A program made the translations under genes and the position numbers. A DNA stretch of 57,253 bases from Bacilli bacterium (lineage in GTDB: Bacteria > Bacillota_I > Bacilli_A > RF39 > UBA660). Below, one piece after another: positions 27,452 through 36,268 of the stretch. Under the pieces are notes generated by a model. That model did not search any database, was not told the DNA's origin, and saw only the letters and a program-made list of their open reading frames with translations. The stretch covers positions 1-57,253 of the forward strand of contig JAQUYH010000008.1 in the NCBI GenBank assembly GCA_028691955.1. Direction: 5' to 3'. Positions within the stretch are counted from its first letter, which is position 1. Each line of letters starts with the position of its first letter.

Positions 27452-29194
27452 ATGAAAAAAGGCTTTACAATGATTGAAATGCTAGGAATCGTTGTTTTAA
27501 TTGCCCTTATTTCCTTATTTTCATTTCCAGCTATAAACACTTTAACTAAAAATGCTAGTACCCAAAAATACAATAATTTTATAAAAATATTAGATACAGC
27601 AGCTGACACATATATTGAATACAATTTTGAAAAATATGATAACATGGATGAACAATATATTAGTACGAAAACATTAATAGAAAATGGTTATCTTAGTGAA
27701 ACCTTAATTAATCCTAATACAAAAACAACCGTATTAGATGAAAATGGAATTATAATTATAACTAAAAATATTGATCGTTCTTTAAACTATGAATATAGCT
27801 TAAATGAATATTTTGTAATTGATTCTATTGAAGCTTTAATGGACTTAGAAGTTAATGTTAATAGCGGTAATAATTATAGCAATAAAATAATAATTTTATC
27901 TAAAGATTTAGATTTCAAAGATCCAAACTCTTATGTTGATAGTACTACAACTGCCTATGGAGACATTAATGGTGATGGTAATACTAGTCAACTAATTGTA
28001 GAATTAACCACAATTAAGGGATTTAAACCAATAGGAAATTCTAGTAATTCTTTTGAAGGAACATTTAATGGTGACATGTATACCATAAATAATTTATATA
28101 TTAATAGGTCATTAGAAACTGAAGTAGGACTATTTGGTTATATTAGTGGAGCAAAAATAACCAATTTAAACATAAATGGAACAGTTAATGGGAGTGACAA
28201 CACAGGTTTAATAGTAGGATCAGCAGTATCAAATTCAGAAATATCTAACATAAATGCTGATTTTAAGACTTATTACAGTTGTCCATCTTGCACTGTAATA
28301 AATGTTGGTGGAATAGCTGGAATAGTTACTAATACTACTGTTAATAAAATAAATATAAATATACAAATCAACTTAGATGCAAGTTCACTAGGAGGATTAA
28401 TAGGAAGAGCGACTGATTCAACAGTATCAAATATTATTGAATCTGGCTCAATTAATAGTTCCAAAGACAACATAGGTGGTATTATAGGCTATGCCACTAA
28501 TACCAGTCTGAGTGATATCGAAGCCTCTGGTAAAATAGTTGGCGGAAATTACGTTGGTGGAATATTTGGCAAAATAGAAAATGCATTAACGATCAACAAT
28601 TTAGCAAATAAAGCATCCGTTACAGGAATAAATCAAGTAGGTGGAATAGCAGGAACAGTATCTAATTCAACATTAACTTACTCCAATAATTCAGCCATAA
28701 TAGAAGGAACGAGTAATGTTGGTGGAATAGCAGGAACAGCTACAGGAGCAACAATAGAACTCAGCAATATAACTGGAAATATAACAGGAATAAATCAAGT
28801 AGGCGGAATAGTGGGAACCTCAACAGATACTACTATACTTAATAATTATATTGTTAATAATGTAGAAGGAACGAACCAAGTTGGAGGAATAATAGGCTAT
28901 ATGGCATCATCTACAATTACTAATAATTATATTAGTGGTACTATAACGGCTAGTAGTGAGTGTGGGGGCTTAATAGGCCTAGCGACAAACTCTTCGGTTT
29001 TAAACTATTCATTCTTCAACACTACTAAAAATAGTACAATACCGATTATTGGAACAAATACCAGCTCGACCAATACAGGCTCATCTGGATTAACCAATGA
29101 ACAAATGAAAGATGCGGAATATTATACTAATTGGGATTTTATCAACACATGGAAAATAGAAAATAATTTTTATCCAACTTTAAGAAACGAATAG
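27452..29194 (+). CDS. Prepilin-headed surface protein with GLUG repeats
   Basis: The product (580 residues) starts MKKGFTMIEMLG, a type IV prepilin leader with Glu at +5 after the predicted Gly|Phe cleavage, then a hydrophobic helix of about 20 residues. Residues to about 200 hold a pilin-like stem and a linker with a DINGDGN motif, which resembles a calcium-binding loop. From about residue 225 to 545 there are many short imperfect repeats of the GLUG type: V/I-GG-I(A/I)G-x-A/V, spaced about 20-30 residues, expected to form a right-handed beta-helix. The end is EQMKDAEYYTNWDF, a common GLUG C-cap. A Gly-rich relative and a lectin-like one sit elsewhere in the window. AGGAGG precedes the ATG. 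It lies between cca and licD in what looks like one transcript. Confidence 0.82.
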   Translation: MKKGFTMIEMLGIVVLIALISLFSFPAINTLTKNASTQKYNNFIKILDTAADTYIEYNFEKYDNMDEQYISTKTLIENGYLSETLINPNTKTTVLDENGIIIITKNIDRSLNYEYSLNEYFVIDSIEALMDLEVNVNSGNNYSNKIIILSKDLDFKDPNSYVDSTTTAYGDINGDGNTSQLIVELTTIKGFKPIGNSSNSFEGTFNGDMYTINNLYINRSLETEVGLFGYISGAKITNLNINGTVNGSDNTGLIVGSAVSNSEISNINADFKTYYSCPSCTVINVGGIAGIVTNTTVNKININIQINLDASSLGGLIGRATDSTVSNIIESGSINSSKDNIGGIIGYATNTSLSDIEASGKIVGGNYVGGIFGKIENALTINNLANKASVTGINQVGGIAGTVSNSTLTYSNNSAIIEGTSNVGGIAGTATGATIELSNITGNITGINQVGGIVGTSTDTTILNNYIVNNVEGTNQVGGIIGYMASSTITNNYISGTITASSECGGLIGLATNSSVLNYSFFNTTKNSTIPIIGTNTSSTNTGSSGLTNEQMKDAEYYTNWDFINTWKIENNFYPTLRNE

Positions 29195-29204
29195 GGGAAA
29201 CAAA

Positions 29205-30104
29205 ATGAATGATAGAATAATAAATAAAGATGATTACTTTATAGAAGATCGCCAAGGTAACAAAATAAATTTAAAAGATTTACACGAAAAGATTCTAGTT
29301 ATAATGGATGAAATAGATAGAATTTGTAGAAAAAATAATATTCCATATGCTCTACATGCAGGTAGTGCTTTAGGAGCAATAAACTATAAAGGATTTATCC
29401 CATGGGATGATGACATTGATGTTTTGGTAGCTAAAAAAGACTACAAAAGATTAATAAACGCTTTTAAAAAAGATATGAGCAAAGATTTTATTTTTCAATG
29501 CTTCGAAACTGATAAAAGATACAATGTATTGTTACCAAATATGAAAGTAAGAAGTAAAAACACATATATAAAAGAAGTTAATGTCTTACTGCCTAACAGA
29601 TGTAAAACAGGCGATGGTGTATATATAGATTTAAGTTGGTATTCAGAAGTTTCTGGAAATAAAATAGTAGATCAAATTTTTAGGACAATACCTAAATTAT
29701 TAATGCCAATAATGCTAATTCTTGATAATTTACATTTGGATTTACTATTATTACCTTTCAAATATCTAGTTGACTGGGTTTCTAGATTCTATACTTTCAT
29801 TTGTAAAAATAGCAAGTATGTTTCTCAAACAATAGCAATTCCTTGGGAAAAGTTTTTAAAGGAGCCAATATTTTTAAAATCAGATATTTATCCGTTTAAA
29901 AACTGCGAATTTGAAGGTAGAACCTATATGACATATAACAATCCCGAAAACGTTGTTCATAAATGGTATGGCCCAAATTGTACCAAAAGATGGAATGGAA
30001 AAGAATGGGAGGAAACATATCCTGTTCATAAAAGGCAAACAAAGCATGTCAAAGATATTAATCTTGAAAGCAACAAAAGACTTGAAAAAATTAAAGACCA
30101 GTAA
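29205..30104 (+). CDS. LicD-family phosphotransferase
   Basis: LicD enzymes transfer phosphocholine or related phospho-groups to surface glycans such as teichoic acids. The 299-residue protein has the family core ALHAGSALGAINYKGFIPWDDDIDV, with the metal-binding DDDID aspartates, and an N-terminal helix with the conserved LHEKILVIMDEIDRICRK. The rest is less conserved but keeps lysine and aromatic patches. No signal peptide is seen, so it is cytoplasmic or membrane-associated. It begins 10 nt after the prepilin-headed gene and is followed by a terminator, so it belongs to the cca-adhesin transcript. Whether it decorates the adhesin, a lipid or the wall polymer is not shown. Confidence 0.85.
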   Translation: MNDRIINKDDYFIEDRQGNKINLKDLHEKILVIMDEIDRICRKNNIPYALHAGSALGAINYKGFIPWDDDIDVLVAKKDYKRLINAFKKDMSKDFIFQCFETDKRYNVLLPNMKVRSKNTYIKEVNVLLPNRCKTGDGVYIDLSWYSEVSGNKIVDQIFRTIPKLLMPIMLILDNLHLDLLLLPFKYLVDWVSRFYTFICKNSKYVSQTIAIPWEKFLKEPIFLKSDIYPFKNCEFEGRTYMTYNNPENVVHKWYGPNCTKRWNGKEWEETYPVHKRQTKHVKDINLESNKRLEKIKDQ

Positions 30105-30115
30105 TGGTCTTTTTA
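30093..30115 (+). terminator. Terminator after licD
   Basis: AAAGACCA and TGGTCTTT arms with a GTAA loop, then T. It overlaps the licD stop codon and lies directly before the pgk promoter. Confidence 0.8.
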
Positions 30116-30120
30116 ATATA

Positions 30121-30149
30121 TTGAAAAAACCAATAAATAATAGTATAAT
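30121..30149 (+). promoter_or_regulatory. pgk promoter
   Basis: TTGAAA (30121-30126), 17-bp spacer, perfect TATAAT (30144-30149); the best sigma-A-type match in the window along with the CDF promoter. Confidence 0.65.
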
Positions 30150-30174
30150 TATTTTGACGATAAAGGAGATACAT

Positions 30175-31353
30175 ATGAAAAAAACAATCCAAGATTATAA
30201 TTTAAATAATAAGAGAGTAATAATAAGGTGTGATTTTAACGTTCCAATCAAAAGCGGCATAATAGAGGATGACAATAGAATTAAAGAAAGTTTAGAAACA
30301 ATAAATTATGCTATAAAAAATAATGCTAAAGTAATTCTAATGTCTCATTTAGGAAGAGTAAAAACGGAAGAGGACAAAAAGGAAAATTCACTTTTACCTG
30401 TATCTGTTAGACTAAGCGAACTTCTAAACAAAAGAGTAAAATTTATTCCCTTTACGCATGGAAAAGAACTAGAGGATGCAATAAGTAGCATGAACATTCA
30501 AGATGTATTATTGATAGAAAATACAAGATATGAAGATATTGATGGCAAAAAAGAAAGTGGTAATGATGAAGCTCTAGGAAAATACTGGTCATCACTTGGC
30601 GATATTTACATTAATGATGCTTTTGGAACTAGTCATAGATCACATGCATCAAACGTAGGAATAGCCTCTAACTTGCCAAGTGGCATAGGATTTTTAATTG
30701 AAAAAGAAATGGAAGCATTTAATAAAGTTTTAAATAATCCAGAAAGGCCATACACAGTAATATTAGGTGGTTCAAAAGTGGCAGATAAAATTAATGTAAT
30801 AGAAAATTTAGTTAAAATAGCTGATTATATTTTAATTGGTGGAGGAATGGCCTTTACATTTTTAAAGGCTAAAGGATATAACATTGGTAAATCAATTCTA
30901 GATGAAGAAAATATTGAATTTTGTAAAAAAATGCTAGCAAATAAGAAAATAATTTTACCATTAGATTTTATATGCAGTAAAGAAATAAGTGATTCGTCTA
31001 ATGCCTATGAAAAAAATATAGATGACATAGCATCAGACGATATTGGATTGGATATTGGTACAAAAACAAGAGAATTATTTAGTACATATATAAATCAAAG
31101 TAATACGATCGTTTGGAATGGAACTATGGGAGTATCAGAATATAAAAATTTTGCTAATGGAACAATTGCTATTTGTGAGTATTTAAAAAACAATGACGGA
31201 ACAAAAGTAGTAGGCGGTGGGGATACAGCAGCAGCAGTAATTAATTTAGGATACAAAGCGGCTATGACTCATATATCAACTGGTGGTGGAGCATCATTAG
31301 AACTTCTTGAGGGAAAATCATTACCCGGAATAGAGATAATTAATGAAAAATAA
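30175..31353 (+). CDS. pgk: Phosphoglycerate kinase
   Basis: Pgk makes ATP from 1,3-bisphosphoglycerate. The 392-residue protein has RCDFNVP, SHLGR, NDAFGTSHRSHAS, GGSKVADKI, GGGMAFTF, WNGTMGV and GGGDTAAA in order, which are the substrate-binding and nucleotide-binding signatures. ATG 30175 is chosen because AAAGGAGA precedes it and homologues begin MKKTI; the open frame runs further upstream through licD and through the promoter, which is an artefact. The last 11 bp overlap the next gene's start. The glycolytic genes pgk and tpiA bracket two lipid/envelope genes, a layout not seen in most Firmicutes. Confidence 0.97.
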   Translation: MKKTIQDYNLNNKRVIIRCDFNVPIKSGIIEDDNRIKESLETINYAIKNNAKVILMSHLGRVKTEEDKKENSLLPVSVRLSELLNKRVKFIPFTHGKELEDAISSMNIQDVLLIENTRYEDIDGKKESGNDEALGKYWSSLGDIYINDAFGTSHRSHASNVGIASNLPSGIGFLIEKEMEAFNKVLNNPERPYTVILGGSKVADKINVIENLVKIADYILIGGGMAFTFLKAKGYNIGKSILDEENIEFCKKMLANKKIILPLDFICSKEISDSSNAYEKNIDDIASDDIGLDIGTKTRELFSTYINQSNTIVWNGTMGVSEYKNFANGTIAICEYLKNNDGTKVVGGGDTAAAVINLGYKAAMTHISTGGGASLELLEGKSLPGIEIINEK

Positions 31354-32359
31354 AAAATATTTAAATATTTTTATATTACTAATAGTTAGTATAGTAGTAA
31401 TATATATTATTCTAAAGGATAATTTTGTAGAAATTATAGATCAAATTATTTCTGTTAATCCTTATTGGCTTGTGTTTTCATTAATACTACTAATAATATA
31501 CTGGGTAATTAAGAGTATGATTCTTTACATAGTCACTAAAAAATTTGATGACAATTATAAGTATAAAAAATCTCTAAGATTACAAATATTAACCCAGTTT
31601 TTTAACGCTGTCACACCTTTTGCTGCAGGTGGACAACCATTTCAAATATATGTACTAAAGCAAGATGGATTAACTTATCATAAATCCGCTAATGTAATAA
31701 TAGAGCAATCTATTATATATCAAATATCATTAGTTTTATTTGGCATATTTGCTCTTACTTATAACTATTTTTATCACTTATATCCAAAAGTGGAAATACT
31801 TCAAGGATTAGTTACTTTGGGATTCGTAATCAATACTTTTGTTATTGTTGTTTTGTTCTTACTTTCATATAGTAGAAAAATAGATCATTTCTTACTTAAA
31901 ATAGGAGTTAATATTTTATGTGCCTTCTATCTAGTAAAGAATAAAGAACAAACAATGGAAAAATGGCAAAATCATATAGATACATTTAACGAGGGAGCAA
32001 AAGAATTAACAAAAAATAAAAAAGAATTTCTTTTTCTAGTAATTCTTTCAACCATATCACTATTTATTTTATATTCAATCCCATATTTTATCTTGTGCGG
32101 AATGGGAGAATATGGAAAAATTGGATTATTAGCTACTGTAGTATCAAGCGCGTATGTTATGCTAATTGGAAATTTTGTTCCAATACCAGGTGGAACTGGT
32201 GGGATAGAATATGGATTTGTTAATTTCTATGGAGTGTTTATAAAAGGAGCTGTATTACCTGCTTTATTATTGATTTGGCGATTTATAACATATTATTTTG
32301 GATTGTTTTTCGGAGCAGTTGTATTAAGCTTTAAAGGAGGTCGTAAAAAATGCGAATAG
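31343..32359 (+). CDS. Flippase-like integral membrane protein (lysylphosphatidylglycerol-synthase TM family)
   Basis: The 338-residue protein has about eight hydrophobic segments and the family landmarks LTQFFNAVTPFAAGGQPFQ (residues about 82-100) and GGTGGIEYGF near the C-terminus. This is the flippase-like domain of MprF and of UPF0104/AglD-type proteins, which can move lipids or glycolipids across the membrane. No synthase domain is attached. It overlaps pgk by 11 bp and the following glycosyltransferase by 10 bp; with the diacylglycerol-type GT4 next to it, transport of a glycolipid is a reasonable guess. Confidence 0.82.
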   Translation: MKNKKYLNIFILLIVSIVVIYIILKDNFVEIIDQIISVNPYWLVFSLILLIIYWVIKSMILYIVTKKFDDNYKYKKSLRLQILTQFFNAVTPFAAGGQPFQIYVLKQDGLTYHKSANVIIEQSIIYQISLVLFGIFALTYNYFYHLYPKVEILQGLVTLGFVINTFVIVVLFLLSYSRKIDHFLLKIGVNILCAFYLVKNKEQTMEKWQNHIDTFNEGAKELTKNKKEFLFLVILSTISLFILYSIPYFILCGMGEYGKIGLLATVVSSAYVMLIGNFVPIPGGTGGIEYGFVNFYGVFIKGAVLPALLLIWRFITYYFGLFFGAVVLSFKGGRKKCE

Positions 32360-33564
32360 GAATTTTTACAGATACTTATCCACCCTATATTAATGGTGTA
32401 TCAACATCTATTGCTATGTTAGAAAAAGCTCTACTAAAAAAAGGCCACCAAGTTTTTATTGTTACAGTTAATTGTGAAAACTATTCATACAACGATGATG
32501 GTAGAGTACTTAGAATTCCAAGCATTCCAATCGGCATTTATGACTACAGGATAAGCGGTGTATATCCGATTAAAGCTGTTTCAATTATCAAAAATTGGCA
32601 CTTGGATGTAATACATTCACAGACTGAATTTGGAATGGGAATATTTGCAAGAATTATTGCCAAACAATTCAAAATACCTTTAGTTCATACTTATCATACA
32701 ATGTATGAAGATTATATTCATTATATAACTAAAGGGTATTTTATGGGCCCAAGTAAAAAAATAGTAGAACACTTGACAAAATTTTACTGTGATAAAACAG
32801 CAACCGAATTAATTGTACCAACACAAAAAGCATATAATTTATTTAAAGAAAAATATAAAGTAGATCGCAATATTCATATTGTTCCAACAGGAATTGAAGT
32901 AGAACGATTTTATAGAGAAAATAATCCTTTAGATAAAGTAAATAATTTAAGATGCAAACTAAACTTAACAGAAGATAACTTTGTTATTCTTTCCTTAGGA
33001 AGAATAGCTCAAGAAAAATCGGTTGATTTATTAATAGAAGCTCATGCCAAAATAGTAAAGAAAAATAATAAGGCTATTTTAATAATTGTTGGTGATGGAC
33101 CAGATTTAGAAAACTACAAAAAATTGGCTTGCAAACTTAAAATAGATAAAAATGTTATATTTGTTGGGAAAGTACCGTGGGATGATGTCAATCTATACTA
33201 TCAGCTTGCTGATTTATTTGCTACAGCTTCTAGAACAGAAACACAAGGGCTGACTGTTATAGAAGCAATGGCAGCCTCTGTTCCAGTTGTAGCAGCAAAT
33301 GACGAAAGTTTTAGAGACGTTGTTGTAGAAGACTTAAATGGCAAATTATTTGAAAATAAAAAAGAATATATAAATATTATAGAAAATTTAATGAGTAATA
33401 GAGACAAAATAAAAAAGATGACAACTCAGGCAAGAAATACAGCCGATATGCATTCATCAAAATATTTTGCAGAACAGGCTTTAGTCGTTTATAGAAAAGC
33501 AATAGGACCTCAAAAAAAGAAAACTTTTAAAGATAAAATAATGAAATTATTTAAAAGGAGATAA
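32350..33564 (+). CDS. GT4 glycosyltransferase, diacylglycerol-glucosyltransferase-like
   Basis: The 404-residue cytoplasmic enzyme has an N-terminal Rossmann domain (GIFTDTYPPYINGVSTS), HTYHTMYEDY, a central hinge, and a C-terminal GT4 domain with the EX7E motif (TETQGLTVIEA) and the glycine-rich LSLGRIAQEKS nucleotide-binding loop. The opening is like the monoglucosyl-diacylglycerol synthases of Acholeplasma and Streptococcus. It likely uses UDP-sugar to glycosylate diacylglycerol, giving the glycolipid anchor for lipoteichoic acid or bilayer tuning; this is inference from family. Its start overlaps the flippase-like gene, and tpiA begins 2 bp after its stop. Confidence 0.88.
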   Translation: MRIGIFTDTYPPYINGVSTSIAMLEKALLKKGHQVFIVTVNCENYSYNDDGRVLRIPSIPIGIYDYRISGVYPIKAVSIIKNWHLDVIHSQTEFGMGIFARIIAKQFKIPLVHTYHTMYEDYIHYITKGYFMGPSKKIVEHLTKFYCDKTATELIVPTQKAYNLFKEKYKVDRNIHIVPTGIEVERFYRENNPLDKVNNLRCKLNLTEDNFVILSLGRIAQEKSVDLLIEAHAKIVKKNNKAILIIVGDGPDLENYKKLACKLKIDKNVIFVGKVPWDDVNLYYQLADLFATASRTETQGLTVIEAMAASVPVVAANDESFRDVVVEDLNGKLFENKKEYINIIENLMSNRDKIKKMTTQARNTADMHSSKYFAEQALVVYRKAIGPQKKKTFKDKIMKLFKRR

Positions 33565-33565
33565 T

Positions 33566-34249
33566 ATGAAATTAATAGTAGGAAATATGAAAATGAACAT
33601 GTCATTATCTGACATTAAGTATTATATTGAAAACTTAAACTATAAAGATAATGTAGTAATTTGCCCAACTAGTATTTACATACCTTATTTTATGAAATAT
33701 AATGTAGGAATTCAAAATATGTTTTATGAAGATCATGGCGCTTATACTGGAGAAGTCTCTCCATCACAATGCTCAAGCCTTAATGTAAAATATGCAATAA
33801 TAGGGCACAGTGAAAGAAGAAACATATTTAATGAATCAGATGAGACTATTAATAAGAAATTAGCTTCTTCTATAAAAAACAGTATTACTCCTATATTATG
33901 TGTTGGTGAACATGATGGTGAAGACAGAACAATGATTTTATCAAATGAGCTAGATAAAGATTTATCAGGCTTAGAAAACATAGATAAAATTATAATAGCT
34001 TATGAACCTATATGGGCAATAGGAACTGGCAAAATACCAACTAATGAAGAAATTTTTAATACAATAAAATTTATTAAAGATTATATACTAAATAAATATA
34101 AAGTAAATGTAAAAGTATTGTATGGTGGAAGTGTTAATGAAAAAAACATAGACACTTTAAATCAGATTTCAAATTTAGATGGCTTTTTGATTGGGGGAGC
34201 CTCCACTAAAGTAAATGAATTTAATAAAATTATAGAAGTTACTGAATAA
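33566..34249 (+). CDS. tpiA: Triosephosphate isomerase, shorter than usual
   Basis: Tpi interconverts glyceraldehyde-3-phosphate and dihydroxyacetone phosphate. The 227-residue protein (bacterial average about 250) keeps the catalytic residues: Asn7 and Lys9 in GNMKMN (usual GNWKMN), His in IIGHSERR, Glu in AYEPIWAIGTG, and the phosphate-binding YGGSVNE and GFLIGGAS. The missing residues seem to come from barrel loops and the end. AAAGGAG precedes ATG 33566. It ends in a terminator. I judge it functional, since all active-site landmarks are intact. Confidence 0.95.
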   Translation: MKLIVGNMKMNMSLSDIKYYIENLNYKDNVVICPTSIYIPYFMKYNVGIQNMFYEDHGAYTGEVSPSQCSSLNVKYAIIGHSERRNIFNESDETINKKLASSIKNSITPILCVGEHDGEDRTMILSNELDKDLSGLENIDKIIIAYEPIWAIGTGKIPTNEEIFNTIKFIKDYILNKYKVNVKVLYGGSVNEKNIDTLNQISNLDGFLIGGASTKVNEFNKIIEVTE

Positions 34250-34264
34250 GTAACTTTTTATTTT
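34237..34264 (+). terminator. Terminator after tpiA
   Basis: AGTTACT and AGTAACT arms with a five-base loop, then T run. The tpiA stop codon lies at the loop-right arm boundary. Confidence 0.75.
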
Positions 34265-34274
34265 AGGAGAAATA

Positions 34275-35036
34275 ATGGAAAAAATAAGAGTGCTGATTAT
34301 TGAAGATGATAGAAATATTACAAACTTATTAAAAGATTTTTTTAAGAAAAAAAAGGATGTAGAAATATCATCAGAAGCAAATGACGGAATTAAGGGAATA
34401 AAACTAATTAAGAAAAACAATTATGATTTAATTTTGTTAGATTTAATCATGCCAAATGAAGATGGTATCAGTGTATTAGAGGAAATGAAAAAATTAAACA
34501 TAGAAAAAAAGGTTATAATTGCGTCCTCATTTAATTCTCAAGAAATATTTCAAAAAATGTGTGAATTTAACATCTCATATTACTTTTTAAAACCATATGA
34601 TTTAGAAAAACTTTATGAAAGAATAAAAGAAGTTTATAAAAATAACTCAATTAAAATAAATTATAATAATACAAGAAATAAACAAGAAATTACTATGCTT
34701 TTACATAAATTAGGAATTCCTTCACATATAAAAGGATATGCATATCTAAGAAAAGCAATAAGTATAGTTTATGATGATCCACATGAAATAAAAAATATAA
34801 CAAAAAAAATATATCCTCTTATAGCACGTCATTACAACACAACACCATCTAGAGTAGAAAGTGATATAAGGCATGCAATTGTAATTAGTTTTGATAGAGG
34901 TAATTGGTGCTTAATAGACAAAATATTTGGCAACAGTATAGATATTAATAAAGCCAAACCAACAAATGCAATGTTTATTGCCACTATTGCCGATAAAATA
35001 AGATTGGAAAATAATACAATTTTAAATATCAGTTAA
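34275..35036 (+). CDS. spo0A: Spo0A-like response regulator
   Basis: Spo0A is the master regulator for entry into sporulation and stationary-phase functions in Firmicutes. The 253-residue protein has a receiver domain with the acidic pair EDD, phospho-acceptor Asp56 (LILLDLIMP) and the Lys in FLKPYD, a linker, and the diagnostic Spo0A C-terminal domain: MLLHKLGIPSHIKGYAYLRKAI, HYNTTPSRVESDIRHAIVISFDRG and KPTNAMFIATIADKIRLE. The recognition helix block is well conserved. An AGGAG site precedes ATG 34275. No kinase, Spo0F or Spo0B homologue lies nearby. Whether the organism sporulates is not shown; the window contains no sporulation structural gene. Confidence 0.93.
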   Translation: MEKIRVLIIEDDRNITNLLKDFFKKKKDVEISSEANDGIKGIKLIKKNNYDLILLDLIMPNEDGISVLEEMKKLNIEKKVIIASSFNSQEIFQKMCEFNISYYFLKPYDLEKLYERIKEVYKNNSIKINYNNTRNKQEITMLLHKLGIPSHIKGYAYLRKAISIVYDDPHEIKNITKKIYPLIARHYNTTPSRVESDIRHAIVISFDRGNWCLIDKIFGNSIDINKAKPTNAMFIATIADKIRLENNTILNIS

Positions 35037-35110
35037 GTCCATTAATAAAATAAATAAAAAGGTAATAATTAAATATTAAAAAACAGTTAAAACATGCCAG
35101 TTAATATTAA

Positions 35111-35124
35111 CGAACAAATGTTTA
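35111..35124 (+). promoter_or_regulatory. LexA (DinR-type) box upstream of recA
   Basis: CGAACAAATGTTTA matches 13 of 14 positions of the Bacillus LexA consensus CGAACRNRYGTTYC. It sits 9 bp upstream of the recA -35 box. Confidence 0.75.
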
Positions 35125-35133
35125 GAAAATGTA

Positions 35134-35162
35134 TTGACACAATAATTTTTTTGTTATACAAT
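35134..35162 (+). promoter_or_regulatory. recA promoter
   Basis: Perfect TTGACA (35134-35139), 17-bp spacer, TACAAT (35157-35162). The LexA-like box is just upstream and would let a bound repressor block access. Confidence 0.65.
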
Positions 35163-35186
35163 GAACTTATAAGAGGAGGAAACATA

Positions 35187-36206
35187 ATGGTTAAGCCAAC
35201 AAGTGATAAAACTTTAGACCAAGTTTTATTAGATATAGAAAAACAATTTGGAAAAGGAGCTGTGATGAAACTAGGTAACAACGAACATAGAGAAATAGAC
35301 GTTATTCCTAGTGGCTCGCTTTCTTTAGACATAGCTTTAGGAATAGGTGGGTATCCTAAAGGCAGAATTATTGAGATATATGGTCCAGAATCATCAGGAA
35401 AAACAACATTTGCTTTACATGCGATAGCAGAAGCACAAAAAAAAGGTGGAAGAGCAGCATTTATAGATGCAGAGCATTCACTAGATCCACAATATGCTTC
35501 TAAATTAGGAGTTAATATTAATGAATTATTATTATCTCAGCCAGATAATGGAGAACAAGCGTTAGAAATATGTGAAGCTTTAGTTCGTAGCGGGGCAATA
35601 AGTGTAGTTGTAATAGATTCAGTTGCAGCACTTGTTCCACAGGCTGAAATCGAAGGAGAAATGGGCGATGCTCATGTTGGACTACAAGCAAGACTAATGA
35701 GCCAAGCTTTAAGGAAATTAGCAGCCGTAATTAGTAAAACGAACACTATTGCCATATTTATTAATCAATTAAGAGAAAAAGTAGGCGTTATGTTTGGAAA
35801 TCCTGAAACTACACCAGGAGGAAGAGCCCTTAAATTTTATTCATCAATAAGACTAGAAATAAGAAGATCTGAACAAATAAAAAACAATACTGATATTGTA
35901 GGTAATAAAACTTGCGTAAAAGTAGTGAAAAATAAAATGGCTCCCCCATTTAAAAGTTGTATTGTAGATATAATGTATGGTGAGGGTGTTTCTAAAGAAG
36001 GTGAAATTTGTGATCTTGCATCAGATGCAGCTATAATAGAAAAAAGTGGAGCATGGTATGCCTATAATGGCAATAAATTAGGTCAAGGAAAAGATAACGT
36101 CAGAGATTTACTAAAGAAAGATAAAAAATTAAGTGAGGAACTAGAAAAAAAAGTACGTAAGCACTATAACATAGAAAGAGAATCAAAAGATAAGAAAGAA
36201 GCTTAG
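35187..36206 (+). CDS. recA: Recombinase RecA
   Basis: RecA forms filaments on single-stranded DNA, promotes strand exchange and triggers LexA self-cleavage. The 339-residue protein has the P-loop [19 protein letters not shown], the L1 region [35 protein letters not shown] and PGGRALKFY (L2), plus a charged C-tail. Length is typical. ATG 35187 is chosen over a longer upstream frame (from 35094) because AGAGGAGG lies 7 nt upstream and MVKP opens the conserved region; the longer frame would translate the LexA box and promoter. A terminator overlaps its stop. It is a single-gene unit. Confidence 0.98.
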   Translation: MVKPTSDKTLDQVLLDIEKQFGKGAVMKLGNNEHREIDVIPSGSLSLDIALGIGGYPKGRIIEIYGPESSGKTTFALHAIAEAQKKGGRAAFIDAEHSLDPQYASKLGVNINELLLSQPDNGEQALEICEALVRSGAISVVVIDSVAALVPQAEIEGEMGDAHVGLQARLMSQALRKLAAVISKTNTIAIFINQLREKVGVMFGNPETTPGGRALKFYSSIRLEIRRSEQIKNNTDIVGNKTCVKVVKNKMAPPFKSCIVDIMYGEGVSKEGEICDLASDAAIIEKSGAWYAYNGNKLGQGKDNVRDLLKKDKKLSEELEKKVRKHYNIERESKDKKEA

Positions 36207-36217
36207 CTTCTTTTTTT
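36195..36217 (+). terminator. Terminator after recA
   Basis: AAAGAAGC and GCTTCTTT arms with a TTA loop (the end of the stop codon region), then T run. Confidence 0.8.
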
Positions 36218-36222
36218 AAACC

Positions 36223-36251
36223 TTTACTTTTAAGACTATATAAAATATAAT
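36223..36251 (+). promoter_or_regulatory. hemW promoter
   Basis: TTTACT (36223-36228), 17-bp spacer, perfect TATAAT (36246-36251). Confidence 0.5.
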
Positions 36252-36268
36252 TAAATAAGGTGATATAA

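Noticed and set aside
29953..30174. N-terminal extension of pgk through the licD gene
   Set aside because: The extension crosses a terminator and promoter, and homologues start at MKKTI; ATG 30175 has a ribosome-binding site.
35094..35186. N-terminal extension of recA
   Set aside because: It would translate the LexA box and the promoter; ATG 35187 with AGAGGAGG is better.
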